From positions 1,445,609-1,509,608 of the forward strand of contig FJUW01000007.1 in assembly GCA_900074885.1 (NCBI GenBank): DNA of 64,000 bases. The letters run 5' to 3'. The position numbers were made by a program, and so were the translations under genes. Every line of letters begins with the position of its first letter. Position 1 is the first letter of the stretch. This document shows positions 9,250 to 22,100 of the stretch, one piece after another. The notes beneath the pieces are model-generated. The model was given only the letters and a program-made list of their open reading frames with translations, had not been told where the DNA came from and did not search any database. The DNA is from Rhynchosporium graminicola. Lineage: Eukaryota > Ascomycota > Leotiomycetes > Helotiales > Ploettnerulaceae.

Positions 9250-12200
9250 TAGAAATATTATTTTATGTTCGCTAGTATTTCGCTACTCTTTTTATAGTAT
9301 TTTAATTTTTTAAAGCTTTAATTTCTTTCTAGAGTCCTTAGAGGCTTTCTTTTAGCTCTTAAGAGTTATAAGCTAAAGTAAACTCTTTCTATCTTACTAA
9401 GAATTATTCTTTCTCTCTAATTACTCTTTAGTCTAGTAAGGAATCGATATCCTATAGTTCTTCGCTATTAATAAGATTAGGCTATATAACTTCTAATAGT
9501 TCGCCGGGCTTTTATTAGTAAAGTTCTAATAGTAAAATATAGAAGATATTATATAGCTAATTATACTTAGGAAGTAACTCTAATCGGCATACTTACTTCT
9601 CGATTCTTTCGCTAATCTTAAATAAGCCTAGGAATTAGTAGTCTAGCTTCTTACTCGATCGAATAGTCTTAATATTCTTTATTAAGAGTAGAACTTATTA
9701 ATCTACTTTAAATTTAACTAATTAGTAGTTCTTATTATACTATTTCGCTTACGTTTCTTTAGTTCTTCGCTAGCTATTTTCTAGCTCTTAGCGCTTCTTA
9801 ACTACTTCTTCTACTCTTTCTTTAGTAGTAAGTATCTCCTCTCTTAAGGGATTATCTTTAATACCTTAGCGACTATCTAGCGTAATTCTATACTTAGCTT
9901 TATTTAGACTTATTTTAATAGCCTTATAATATATATTTATATACGCGAACTTGGCTATAGGTAATAAGTCTATCTAATTGTCTTAAAGATAGTATACGAA
10001 ATATTATAGCTATATTTCTATAGCTTAGTTTTATCGTTCTGTTTACTTATTAGTTTATAGGTGAAATGCTATCGAAAGACTTCTTATTATTCGGAGGAAG
10101 AAGTATACCCCTTGCTAGAACTCAGAAGTAAAGATAGAACCTCTATTAGTAATAATAACTATAGGTAATCTATAGTCCTTAAACTAATAGTCGATAAATA
10201 GCCGAGCTAAAGCTAGTATATTAATTATCTTTAAGTAAAGTATATATTTAATATCTTTTATATACCTATTAATAATTACTAGTAAGCTATTAGAGATTCT
10301 CCTTAAAGAGCTCCTCTTATAAGGCGATAGATCTATAATAAAGTCTATAGTTATTAACTTAAATAGCTTACTTAGCTAGCTAAGCGCTTATATCTCGCTA
10401 GCTATTTTTATTCTTCTTACTTTTATCCTTTAATAAATATCGTAACTTTTAATATATTCTTAAATATCTAGCTTTATATTCTACTAATAGTACTTTCGCT
10501 AGATAAGCTTTAGTATCTTATCTTAACTAAAATAGCTTATAGTTAGATTATTATAGTATATCTTTATGATTTCAGTACAGATAGCTTCATCTAGCGGAAC
10601 GTAAGCTTTTCGCCGGTATCTAAGTAGCCTTTCGCTATCGATACTCTAATCTATATCTCCGGTTTTCTATAATCTAGCTAACTTCTTAATAGTAAAAGTA
10701 CCCCTTTTCTATAGCTTTATAAGCGTTAAGAGAAGTGAGTTCGATTTAGGGTTTACTATTTCAGTTGTTATAATACTCGCTATAAAGAACTATAGTATAG
10801 TATATCTATAGCTATACTAGTTAGCGCCCGGCTTCTTACTAGCGCTTCTTAAGAGAGTATCCAGACCTCTAAATAAGTTCTATAAACTATTAAGCTTTAT
10901 AGGCATATATTACTAGTTAGGCGTAGAGGTCATATCTATAGCCTCGATTAGTACTCCTAAGGATATACTATTAGTAAGTTATGAAATCTGAATTAACTAG
11001 CACGATATACTATCGTTCGGACGCCGGTTACTCTCTATAGTATCGCTAGCTTTACTAGGTATATAGATTAACTTACCTTTAATTGCATTTCGTAGCTTAT
11101 TTTATAAAGTAAGAAGTATAATATTTTCCTTATCTTTCGCTAGCTTATAGTTAGGCTTTCTCGATAGTCTATTAGCGGGATTATTTTTCCCTTATCTATA
11201 ACTTAATATAAAGTTATACTTAGATAGCTCTAGAGCTTATCTAGCTTATTACCAGCTTAATACTATCGTAATTATAAAGTGATAGAAGTTAATATAGTCT
11301 ATTAATATCTTAACTAGAGCTATACTACCTTTAAGGTAATACCTCTAGTATATAAAATACTTAATAATTATAAGGAGTTCTTAGTTATATACTTCGTAAT
11401 TTAGCTTAGTAGGCTCTAGCTTTTTACTAAAGAACGCGATAAGGTACTAGATAGCCTTTTCTCCTTCTTTCGCTAGCTACTCTCTGAGCTAAGAGAGAAT
11501 TCCCGCGATAGTAAACCTAGAAGCGTTAGTCTCTAGCTTTCTTAGCTTTAGTAGATCGAAGTATATAAGAAAAAGTACTATAGTAAATATATTCTTTAAC
11601 GCGTTAAAAGCCTCCCTTTCTATAGTACTTTATCTGAAAATAGAAGTAAGTTAACTTTTCTTCTTATTATCTATTAAGCTTATTAGAGGTCGGGTAATCG
11701 CTAAGAATCTTATAATAAACTACTAATAGAAGTTTATAAACTTAATAAAGACTTATATATATCTAATACTTTTAGGTTCTAGCTACTATTTAATAGTATT
11801 TATCCGGCTTAGGTCTATTAAAACGCTAGCTAGAAAGATAATATAGCTTATAAACTTTATACTCTTAGTATTAAACGAGTACTTTAATAGCTTAATAAAG
11901 AGGTTTATATGCTAAAGTCTCTCTAGTACTCAGTAGATATATTATTTATATTATAATAGGTTAGTAGAATAGATTAGGATATTATTAAGGTATATAATAT
12001 AAGTAATATCGATAAGGCTCGCTAGCGTATTATTAGTAAATACCTAGAAAGTCGCTGGCGTATTTAATAATCTAAATAGTATAATCTAGTACTTATAATA
12101 TCTATATCGGGTGTAGAATATAGTTTTATATTTATTACTCTAGCGAATTCGAACGCGGTAATAAGTGTTTTATAGATCTAATTTAGTAAATACTTTAGTA

Positions 12201-12758
12201 TCCCGGAGCTTATCTAGCGTTTCGCTAATTAATAGTAGAGGATACTAGTCCTTAATTATAATTTTATTTAGCGCCTAGTAGTTAATATATAATCGGAGAC
12301 TATTATCTTTCTTTAGTATAAAGAGAATAGGTATACCTATAAGACTCTTACTTTTCCTTATCTAACTTTTCGCTTCTAATAAGTTAAAGTATTCCTAGAG
12401 AACCTCTAGTTCTTTCTTAGAAAGATTATAGATTAGAGAATAAAGTACTTTTACTCCTAGTTCTAGTTTAATAGCGTATTAGCGGCTCTCTAATAGAACC
12501 AGCTCGCTTCCTTTCTCTTCGGAGAATATATCCTTAAAGCTATTATATATAGAGAGAATAGTAGGCGTATCGCTAGTATCTATCTAGCGTATAGTATACA
12601 AGTTAGGTATTATAGTATATATAGGAGATTTCTATTTATTAATAAGAGTCGCAAAAGCTCGAGGTACTATAATATTAAGATTATCTGAATCCTTTAATTT
12701 ATAAGAAAACCTCTATTACTTATTCTTAAAGCTTATCTGAGGATCTATATTCTCTAAC
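9250..12758 (-). pseudogene. E pol: RT, RNase H, integrase and chromodomain
   Basis: RT motifs include VPILFILKKDNSL, LYINYQALNKI, FTKLDL and IIYLNNILIYS at 11968-12003, where YLDD has become YLNN. RNase H starts LETNASRFTIAGILSQ near 11510-11550. Integrase shows a zinc-binding segment with Cys changed to Tyr, then TIDFIIDLSPYK, TNRGSIFTSEF near 10110-10150 (catalytic Asp now Asn) and LLPIAKFAYINI. A chromodomain lies at about 9325-9465 (DIDSLLD, VIREKEQFLVR-KEF). G-to-A changes of this kind disable all three enzymes. The reading is continuous with the 48300-48845 segment across B1. Confidence 0.87.
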
Positions 12759-13003
12759 TGTGACGCTTGCTCTGGAAAGGTCTCAAAACTACCTTAGTAA
12801 TAAGACCTCATATTACCATGAATATGAAGTAGTAAGAATCAACTTAGAATCTATAACTAAAGAGCTAAGAAGTAGAAGAGAGGAGAGAAGGTATATATAA
12901 AAGGGGCTCTGAGGAGCTCTCGGTAATCTCGCTTAGCATACCCGATTAGGAGTACTTACTAGTCCTACTAAGTCCCTACTAGTTATATGCTATAACTGTT
13001 ATA
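12759..13003 (-). repeat. B1 3' LTR
   Basis: 245 bp. The outer end is intact TGTGACGCTTGC and the inner end is RIPed to GTTATA. A purine tract (pyrimidine on plus, 13004-13020) adjoins it, which fixes the minus orientation. It shares the GAAGAGAGGAGAG and GGGGCTCTG variants with 48055-48299, distinguishing this LTR subtype from B2 and B3. Confidence 0.93.
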
Positions 13004-13029
13004 CTACCCCCCCCTCCGAAAAAAGCTCG

Positions 13030-15758
13030 CCCTCGAGCGTTAGTCTATCTCCTTATTACTATTAAGGTAGTCGTAATCGTCTATTCTATCGTAGAAAGCT
13101 TTTAGCTAATAAGGGAGTTTTACAGGGGGACCTGCTTATATCGGGTTATCGAGGTGGAACTACTGAAGCTTTACAGGAGCGTACTTAATATTTGAAGTAT
13201 TATACTATATGAGATCGATATCTCAATTCAACTAGGAGACGCGGTAAGAGAGGTTATCGCACTACTTATTATAGGCTAGTATATTCTCTATTTCCTATTC
13301 GTTATCGCTAGTAATATTAATTAGTAGTAGTAGTAGTAATATTTAACTAAGTAATAAGTTATTAGTATACTTACGTAACTTCGACGCAGGGAAGATATTA
13401 TATACTTTCATACTTATAAGTAGCTCTAATTAGTATAAGCTACTTATTTTTTCAAGTACTCAGAATAATCTATTAGTCAGGAAGTCGAGCTTTTTAGTTA
13501 GCTATATAGATATAAAGTAATATATATCTAACTAGACTAAATCGTCTTTACTAAAGTCGACTTTTCTATAAATATAATTATAGGAGCGTAATATCTTTAC
13601 TTAAGCGCGAAGGAGATTAGACTAAGCTATAGTCTATATAGCTCGTAGTCGGCTAGTATATTAGATAGCTTATTGAGTATTCAGCTTATTAGAAGAAGTA
13701 GCTGAGTTAAGTAAATCGGATTTCCAATTCCAGTCGATACGCGGAGCGTAACTATATACTACCTCGAAGGGTAAGAGGCCTCCTAGAGAGTTATAAGGGA
13801 GAGTCATTTGAGCGTAGTCTATAATAAGTAAGAATTCCGACTAGTTATCTTAATAGTAAGAGATAAAAGGTTATAATCGGCGCTAGAGGTATTAGTTATA
13901 GATTTCCGTCTAGCTATCTGTTTAGAGGTAGTCTACCGAAGAAAGCTATCTTTTAGTACCTAGAATCGTATAAATAGCTATCTAAAAGCGTAAAACGAAT
14001 TAAGGCCCCCTATTAGACGTAATTATTAATAGAGCTCCGAAATAGCAGTATATATAGTATAAGTAGAGCTTTATAAGATCACGCGCATCGGAGGTCTTTC
14101 GGCATAGAATAGTAATTACTTATTTACTAAAACGATCTATAAATATAAGGACTTTATTATAGCCGTGTTTATCGCGATTAAAACTATAGTAATCGACTAT
14201 AATATACTCCTATAGGCGTGATAGCACTAGCAAGGGCTATAGGAGTCCGGGCTTCTTATCTCGTAGCACTTGAATTCGTAAGTAAGTATAGTAGTTATAG
14301 TAGTACTAGTTAATAGTTGAAGCGATTCTATACTAGTAGTACTATAATAATAGAAGTTATAAGGTCTTCTTTATACTTAGATAAGTAGTCTCTAATCGGT
14401 CGTATACTTCGCGTATAAGTAGTATACGAAAGTATAAAATATTAAGTATAATTAATCTTCCTTTATAAAGTAGAAGATCTTTTTCTATAGTTAGTTTTCC
14501 AGGAGTAGCGGAGAGAGCTTATTTCCGTAGTACTTAGAGTAATAGCGTAGCGCGATTAGCTTTAAGTACTTATTATACTATAGAGAAAACTAGCAATAAG
14601 TCAGTAACTTCTAAAGCGTTAATAAGTTTAAAGCTATCTGCAGAGTCAGAACTATTTCAGAGGTTACTTATAAGTAGTACTAGATCGATTTAATCTTCGT
14701 ATAGTAGTTATTATAAACGTTAAGCTCTCTTAGTATTATTTTAATCGTCTAATTTATCTGTTCTATAAGAGAGAGTATCAGTAAGTAGATTATACTTCCT
14801 AGGTCGATAGGTAATTATAAAGTTATAATCTGTAAGTAGCTCCGCCTATTATGCTTATCGTACGTTTAACTATTTAGAAGTTATAAAGTATTTAAGAGCT
14901 TTATAATTAGTAATAACTTGGATTTAATATAGTACGCCTACGAGCTCAGATCTCTAGTTACTAAAAGATTATATAATTACGAGCATTTCCTTATTATAGA
15001 TAGTATAATTAAGCTTAGCTAGTAGTATAGTCTTAGAGAAGTAAGCTACTAGGAACTACTCTTTATCGTATTACTATAATAGTATACCTGCTACTACTCT
15101 GTTACTAGTATCTGTTTTAATTATATAAGATAGATCTTACTAATAGTAGTAGAGGAGAAGTACTAAAGTAAGAGCGTGCTTTAGGTAATTAAAAGTATCT
15201 TTATACTCTTTAGTAAACCGAAATAATATATTGTTTTTTATAAGTTATATAAGAGGTTTTACGATTATTCCGTAATCCTTAATAAATTACCAGTAGAAGT
15301 TATAAAAGCCTAAGAATAATTATACGCCCTTAACTATCGTAAGGTAATTCTAAGATTATATAATATTAACTTTTTCAGGGTCTACCTCGATTCCAGAAGT
15401 AGAGATAATAAATCTAAGGTATTTAGTATAAGTGATATTGAATTTATACTTCTTAAGGTTAGCTTATAATCTAGCGTCTTGTAATTATTATAGTACCTTA
15501 TATACGTGTAATTAGTACTTAAATAGATCGTCTGAATAGATGAGAATATTATCTAGATAAGTAGTACAGAAATCGTTCAAATAGTCGAATAAGATATTAT
15601 TTATATACTATTAATATATTATAGGGCTATTAGTTAATCTAAAAGGGAGTACCTTATACTTATATACTCTATAATAGGTCCGAAAGGTAGTATACTCTTC
15701 AGAGGCTAGATCTATCCGAATTCGGTAGAATACCTAGCGAATATCTAGTTTAGTAAAG
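13030..15758 (-). pseudogene. B1 pol 3' part: RT C-terminus, RNase H, integrase, chromodomain
   Basis: The frame begins within RT (FTKLDI at 15758, where B2 is inserted). It runs through the RT catalytic region, RNase H and integrase to a C-terminal chromodomain-like module near 13040-13270 (LSYRVS-LN-DIDL, NIKYAPVKLQ, FHLDNP, AGPPVKLPY). Stops are at Trp and Gln positions. About 1.47 kb of this part is missing from B2. The chromodomain is followed directly by the purine tract, leaving no room for an extra gene. Confidence 0.85.
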
Positions 15759-15763
15759 ATCTT

Positions 15764-16005
15764 TATGACGCTTGCTCTAGAAAGGTCTCAAAACTACCTT
15801 AGTAATAAGACCTCATATTACTATAAATATGAAGTAGTAAGAATCAACTTAGAATCTATAACTAAGGAGTGAAGAAGTAGAGAGAGAAGGGAAGTATATA
15901 TATAAAAAGGGGCTCCTAAATTCTACTCGTGTAATCTCGCTTAGCAGTAAGTGTTTCCACTAATAGGGGGAAACCTCTAAACCTCTAATCTAACTAGTCG
16001 TTATA
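15764..16005 (-). repeat. B2 3' LTR
   Basis: 242 bp starting TATGACGCTTGC and ending CGTTATA, followed by the pyrimidine form of the purine tract at 16006-16024. It shares the variant GTGTTTCCACTAATAGGGGG region with the right copy at 28801-29042. Confidence 0.92.
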
Positions 16006-16029
16006 CTACCCCCCCCTCCGAAAAAAGCT

Positions 16030-17014
16030 CGCCCTCGAGCGTTAGTCTATCTCCTTATTACTATTAAGATAGTCGTAATTGTTAATTCTATCGTAGAAAG
16101 CATTTAGCTAATCAGGGAGCTTTATAGGGGGACCTACTTATATCGGGTTATCGAGGTGGAATTACTAGAGCTTTACAGGAGCGTACTTAATATCTGAAGT
16201 ATTATACTACGTGAGATCGACGTCTTAATTCAACTAGGAGACGCGGTAAGAGAGGTTACTGCGCTACTTATAGTATACTAGTACGTTCTCTATTTCCTAT
16301 TCGTTATCGCTAGTGATATTAATTAGTAGCAGTAGTAGTAACGTTTATCTAGGTAATAAGTTATTAGTATACTTACGTAACTTCAACGCAGGGAAGACGT
16401 TATATACTTTTATACTTATAAGGAGCTCTAAATAGTAAGAGCTTCTAACTTTTTCAATTATACGAAAGGGTCTATTAGTCGGGAAGTCGAGTTTTTTACT
16501 AGGTCGAGTGCTTATAAAGTAGCGCATATCTAGCTAAATAAGGTCGTCTATAGTAAAGTCGACTTCATAGCGTGAGTAATTATAAGATCGGGATATCTTA
16601 GCTTATACGCGTAGGAGGCTTAATTAGGCGGTAGTCAATATAGCTCGTAGTCGGCTAGCGTATTCGATAGCTTATTAAGTATTAAGCTTATTAGAAGGAG
16701 TAGCTAAGTTAGGTAAATCGGATTTCTAATTCTAGTCGACGCGCGGAGCGTAACTATATACTACCTCGAAGGGTAAGAGACCTCTAAGGGAGTCGTGAGG
16801 GAGGGTTATCTGAGCGTAGTCTATAATAGGTAAGAATTCCGACTAGTCATCTTAATAGTAAGAGATAAAAGGTCGTAATCGGCGCTAAAGGTATTAGTTA
16901 TAGATTTCCGTCTGGCTATCTGTCTAGGGGTGGTCTGCCGAAGAAAGCTGTCTTTTGGTGCGAGTGACGTTGAATTCACACTTCTTGAGGTCGGCTTGTA
17001 ATCCAGCGTCTTAT
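16030..17014 (-). pseudogene. B2 pol 3' part with RT-to-integrase deletion junction
   Basis: The minus strand first reads RT just past the catalytic region (DAGLQADLKKCEFNVTRTK, 17014 down to about 16960). It then passes directly into the integrase end (QLSSADHP, QTEI) with RNase H and most of integrase absent. The junction at 16954-16960 carries TTTGGTG, a word found in the intact B1 at both 13952-13958 and 15422-15428 in its RIPed form TTTAGTA. The loss is 1470 bp, exactly 490 codons. The integrase tail at 16345-16527 (RPSKKLDFPTN-PFRIIEKV) is open for 60 codons, and a chromodomain remnant follows. Confidence 0.82.
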
Positions 17015-17344
17015 TGTGACGATAGCTCACCTGAATGTCATATGAGAAGAAGGATAGATAATAGGGCCTAAGTTAATATGACGATAGCTCACCTGAATGT
17101 CATATGAGAAGAAGGATAGATAATAGGGCTTAAGTTCATAGGTATCCCGGCAGAACTAGTATCCGACCCGGTATAGTATCGGACTAGTACCGGCGTATAT
17201 ATATAAGGTGCATTATACTCTATCTCTCTTCTTCTTCCTTTCTTATCTTTTTATTTCTTTTATAGTAGACTATATAAGATCGCTCTTAGCTTCTCTACTT
17301 ATTTATTCTTGCTTATATACTGCCTTAAGTCTTATATCGTTATA
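17015..17344 (+). repeat. A1 5' LTR with 62-bp internal tandem duplication
   Basis: The first 62 bp (17015-17076) are repeated from 17077. The remainder is the usual 268-bp A LTR with a TATA-like ATATAAGG, a CT-rich tract and an ACTATATAAGATCG segment. The same duplication is in the 3' LTR, which proves that the two belong to one element. No tRNA-complementary primer site is obvious after the LTR. Confidence 0.92.
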
Positions 17345-17389
17345 TTAAATAAAAAGATTAAGATAGCCGGAGATAGCTTATTATAATAT

Positions 17390-19160
17390 CTTATTACTAA
17401 GTTAGTTATTCGATAACTACTCGCATATAGCCGAGATACTAGAGATCTCTCGGATAACTATGAATTAGGGTTTAATTTAGCTTATCGTAAATAGTATAAT
17501 AGAGGAGGTCTTCGCTGATACTCTTTTAATAACCCCCTTAGTATAAAGGAATTATAGACAGATTTTGAAGAAGGTATAATAAATACCTCGGAACTTTAAC
17601 CTCTACGTATCGCCGCCGAAATAGCTCTAATATACCCCTTTTTAAGCTACTGTTATAGCTCTTAACTAATAAACTAGAGACCTCTCTAGTTCTGGGGGAA
17701 CTTGACGCGATCCTCCCCGCTCTACTTCCGAACTTAATCTATTATACTTTTCCTTACCTTAAATATCTCTTACCCTAGAGAACGTTAATATCTTATTAAG
17801 GAAGTACTAACCGAGAGAGAAAGGAAAATAAAAGCGAAATTCACTAGGAGTATAATCGCTAAGTACTCTTACTACTACAGGTGACTCGAACCTGATCTAT
17901 TCCCTCTTATAACGATTAGTAGACTAGGAGGAAAAGAATAACTCTCTAGAAGATACTATAGATAGACTAATCTCTATATAAGATAGGTTCCTTATAAGGG
18001 TCCCTTACTTATCTTCGACTCTCCTACTAGAACTAATACTATAATCTCTGCGTATAGCGGAGTTTAATAACTTAATAAACTTTATTCTAATACGTAGTAT
18101 TAAGAGAGAGGATATTATTCTTAATAAACTATCTCTCTCTCCCGGCGCTGAATCAGTAAAGTTACGCCTTAGGAAGTCTTATCTTACTAAGAAGATCTTA
18201 CTCCTAGATAATAGATCGGACTTTACTTTCCTCTAATAGAGAGTATTAATACGAGACCGGCTAGCTATAAACGCTAACTACTACTTTACGGACTTCTCTT
18301 AGCGCGTTCTTATATAAGGGCTAATTACTAGATTAGCTAAAGAGTATCTTATACCTTAGTACTTTACTAACGAGTTTAAAACTAGTAATAAAATAATCTC
18401 CTTATTAGAGGAGAACTTTCTTACTAGTTTAGAGGAAGACGATTACTATAACGCTTTCTATTGCTTAGAAATATAATAACTCGGCTATATACGTGAGACT
18501 TTCGCTGAGTTTTATAATCGATTTCAAAGCGCTACTATCTAAGGTAAAGTTAAAAAGAAGGAGTAGTTCTTCTATATATAAGATAAGATTATATTATTCT
18601 TACGCGCTTTAACTCTTATTATTAAACTAACGTAGAATAAGGATTATACTTCTATAGTTAGATCCTTACTTTCTTTTAATACTAAGTATTACTATAACTT
18701 AGAACGTACTTATCCTAAGAAAGCTACTACTTAGGTATAGTACTATAAGCTTACTATTACTACTGCGATTACTACTAGTTCTACTTCTTACTAGTCCTTA
18801 AGCTTAGCTTCTTAATAAACTACTCCTATACTATACGTACGTACTTTTACTCTGGTATAAGCTAGTACTCCCTCCGCGCTAAAACGCCCTACTACCTTAA
18901 TCGGAGAACCCCTTAGGTATTATAGTTATAGATAGCTCGGTTATATTAAGCTAGATTGCCCTAACTCACCTAAGGTTCAATTAATCGACGAATTTCCGAA
19001 AGAGGATTAAGTAACTAAGGAAGTAATAGAAGATATACCTTCTGAATCTGGACTAATACTAAAGGGAAATAACGAGGCCTAAGTAAAAACTCTTTCCTAG
19101 GTCTATATAGGTATGATCTTTCTAATCTAGACCTTAACTCCCTAATAGGAGGTAAATAAT
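17390..19160 (+). pseudogene. A1 gag
   Basis: The N-terminal part reads SDNYELGFNLAYRK and continues through IAAEIALIYPFLSYCYSS. The capsid-like middle part has a run near 18170-18700 (SYLTKKILLLDNRSDF, TRLAKEYLIP, TFAEFYNRFQSATI). A Cys-poor trace of a zinc knuckle (RYYSYRQLGYIKLDCP, from about 18912) is followed by an acidic tail. In intact relatives the knuckle is CxxCxxxGHxxxxC; here Cys has become Tyr, again a G-to-A effect. Frame changes near 17700-18150 suggest small indels or a second reading frame that I could not resolve. Confidence 0.7.
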
Positions 19161-19169
19161 TTATATACT

Positions 19170-22100
19170 CGACTATAGTTAGTATAAACGGGCTAAGAGT
19201 CTCTATAAATAGCTTAATCGATACCGGAGCGAACAGTTATCTGTTTATTAATCGTACTCTTACCGGACGACTATCAGGGGCCCTCGGTATTAAAATCGAG
19301 CTATTACTTTATTCTATTCTAATATATAGTTTCTAATAGTTTATTAGAACTTATATTATTTATTTTATATATTTATACCTTTCTATTAATAGTAGGCGTA
19401 TTTATAACTGCCCTTTTATTCTCCTCGATTTAGGATAATAAGATATGATTATTAGTATTAAATAGATATAATAATTTTAGGTTAAGCTAGATACGCTCTA
19501 CTATAAGCTATTATAATCGGAACGCTATCTAGCTACTCTCTAATACGATAAGGAGATAATTATGACTCTACTACTTCGTAAACTTAGTATTAATTAATCT
19601 TACTAAATCGACGCTAACGCGCGGGACTTAGCTATAAACTAGCTAGACTAACGCTAATTATACTAAATAGTAGCGATACGGTATATTAATATATTATCCT
19701 TACCTTTTAACTTATTTCCGCTTATCGCTAAGGAATCCGAACCCCTTTTCGCTCCGAATTCATCGAGAAAGGTACTTGCGCCGAAACCCTACTATAAGTG
19801 CTCCTCTTAACCTCTGAGGATCTAGAAACCGGTTCCGATTTACTAAATTAGTACTATAGCTTTTCATTTTAATATAAAACGTAAAGGTTCCGAATTATTC
19901 TTTATTAGTATCTATAAGATAGATTACCTCTTATAAGACTATCTAAATAGCGACTCTCCTAAGGATCCTAATACCGAATAACTTATAGCTAAAAAGCTAC
20001 CGGAATAGTATTATACTCTTAAGGAAGCCTTTTCTAAGCGGGATTCTAATATTCTTCCGCTATATCGCTTATACGATTATAAAATTATTTTAGAAGAACT
20101 ATTACTTAATATATATTCGCCCTTATATTAGTAATCTATAGATGAATTATAAGTAACTAAGGAGTATCTTATAGAGAACCTAGATAAGGGATTTATCGAA
20201 TCTAGCTAAAGTCCTTTTGTATTACTTATACTATTTATTAAAAAGGCTAATAGAGGATTACGCTTCTATATTAACTATCGTAAGCTTAATACGATTACTC
20301 GAAAGGATTTATACTTAATACCTAGGATCGATAAGCTCTTAACCCGTATATCTAAAGTAGTAATCTTTATTAAACTAGATATCCGAGTAGTATTTAAGCG
20401 TATCTATATAGACCCCGAATCAGAGGAGTATACTACTTTCCGAACCCGCTTCAGATCCTATAAATATAAAGTATTACCTTTTAGGCTCTATAATAGACCT
20501 AGTATATACTAACGATATATAAATAATATATTATTAGACTACTTAGATAATTTCTATATAGCTTACTTAGATAATATCCTTATATACTCGGAAACGCTTT
20601 AGGAATATGAGGAATATATTAAATTAGTACTATAACGCTTAATAGATACCGGACTTTAAGTAGATATTAAGAAAAGCGAATTCTATATTACTCGGGCTAA
20701 ATACCTCAGATATATTATTACTACTAACGGAATCGAGCTAGATCCTGAGAAAGTAGTACTATTAGTAGACTAGAAGTACTCTGAAATAGTAATAGCTATA
20801 AAATCCTTCTTAGGATTCTATAGGTTCTACTATTAATTTATTCGGAATTTCGGCCTTATTACTAAACCTCTCTTAGTACTTACTTAGCTTATAGTACTAT
20901 AGAATTTCACTGACGATTATAAGAAGTCCTTCGACGATTTACGTTAATAGCTACTATCGGTATAGAAACTATACTATTTCGACCTTAAATTATAAATTAA
21001 ACTAGAAACTAATACTTCTGATAATATAATAGCTAGAGTTATCTCCTAATTATATAAAGATAACTAGTAGTATCTAATTAGATTCTACTCTTATATTCTT
21101 AATAGATATGAACTAAACTAGGAGATCTACGATAAGGAGCTATACGCTATTATTAAGTCTTTTCGGAAATAGAGACCGGAACTTATATCTCTATAACGCT
21201 ATACTTGTATATATACGGACTATCGATCCTTAGAGTACTTTATGATTACTAAGGTCCTAACTAGTAAGTAAGCTAGATAGATAGAATTCCTTTCCGAATT
21301 TAACTTTCAAATTATATATACGCTTAGTAAAGATAACGCTAAAGCTAATATCCTTAGCTATAGGGAATAAGATCTAAGGATATAGGAATAATAGAAATAG
21401 GATAATAGATCTCGGGTTTTANNNNNNNNTATACTAGCGTATATACGGACTATCGATCCTTAGAATACTTTATAACTACTAAGGTCCTAACTAGTAAGTA
21501 AGCTAGATAGATAGAATTCCTTTCCGAATTTAACTTTCAAATTATATATACGCTTAGTAAAGATAACGCTAAAGCTAATATCCTTAGCTATAGGGAATAA
21601 GATCTAAGGATATAGGAATAATAGAAATAGGATAATAGATCTCGGGTTTTATTACCTTTAGACCGCTTAGACCTTAGGATTAACGCGGAACTAGCTGAGT
21701 ATTATATCGATTAAATTAGTTATATATACTTAATATCGCTAGAGACTAATATACTACTAGAACCTATATATAACTCCTTTGATTTAATCGAGAAACTATA
21801 TTAATTTAACTGAGAATTATTCTCTAATAAACAGAATATATTAGGAGATAGCTATATTATTAACGATAGTTTACTACTTTATAATAGTTATCTATACGTA
21901 TAACGCTATACCTCGCTATATACTTATTTAATTAGTGAAGTCTACGATTAAGTTTCCTCTGCTTATTTAAATACTCGTAAGATTACTAAAATAATTTCTA
22001 CTTATTATTACTAGAAAGGACTCGTATCAGATATGAAATAGTATACTTATAATTACTACTCCTATTAGTACTCTTATCTAAAGTAAACGAAATAATAAGG

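Larger units (their letters stand above)
7678..12758 (-). mobile_element. E: Ty3/gypsy chromovirus, 3' portion (continues 48300-48845)
   Basis: E reads on the minus strand. From 5' to 3' it has the protease area (48300-48845, beyond B1), then RT, RNase H, integrase and chromodomain (12758 down to about 9250). A plus-strand accessory gene (8109-9230) and a 3' LTR (7678-7829) follow. B1 interrupts E with TSD CTAAC (12754-12758 and 48300-48304), and A3 interrupts it at 48846. The gag region and 5' LTR should lie beyond the right edge. Confidence 0.8.

Noticed and set aside
16821..17030. 69-codon minus-strand ORF at the B2 junction
   Set aside because: It is in a different frame from the RT and integrase motifs. 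It is open only because this island is weakly RIPed.
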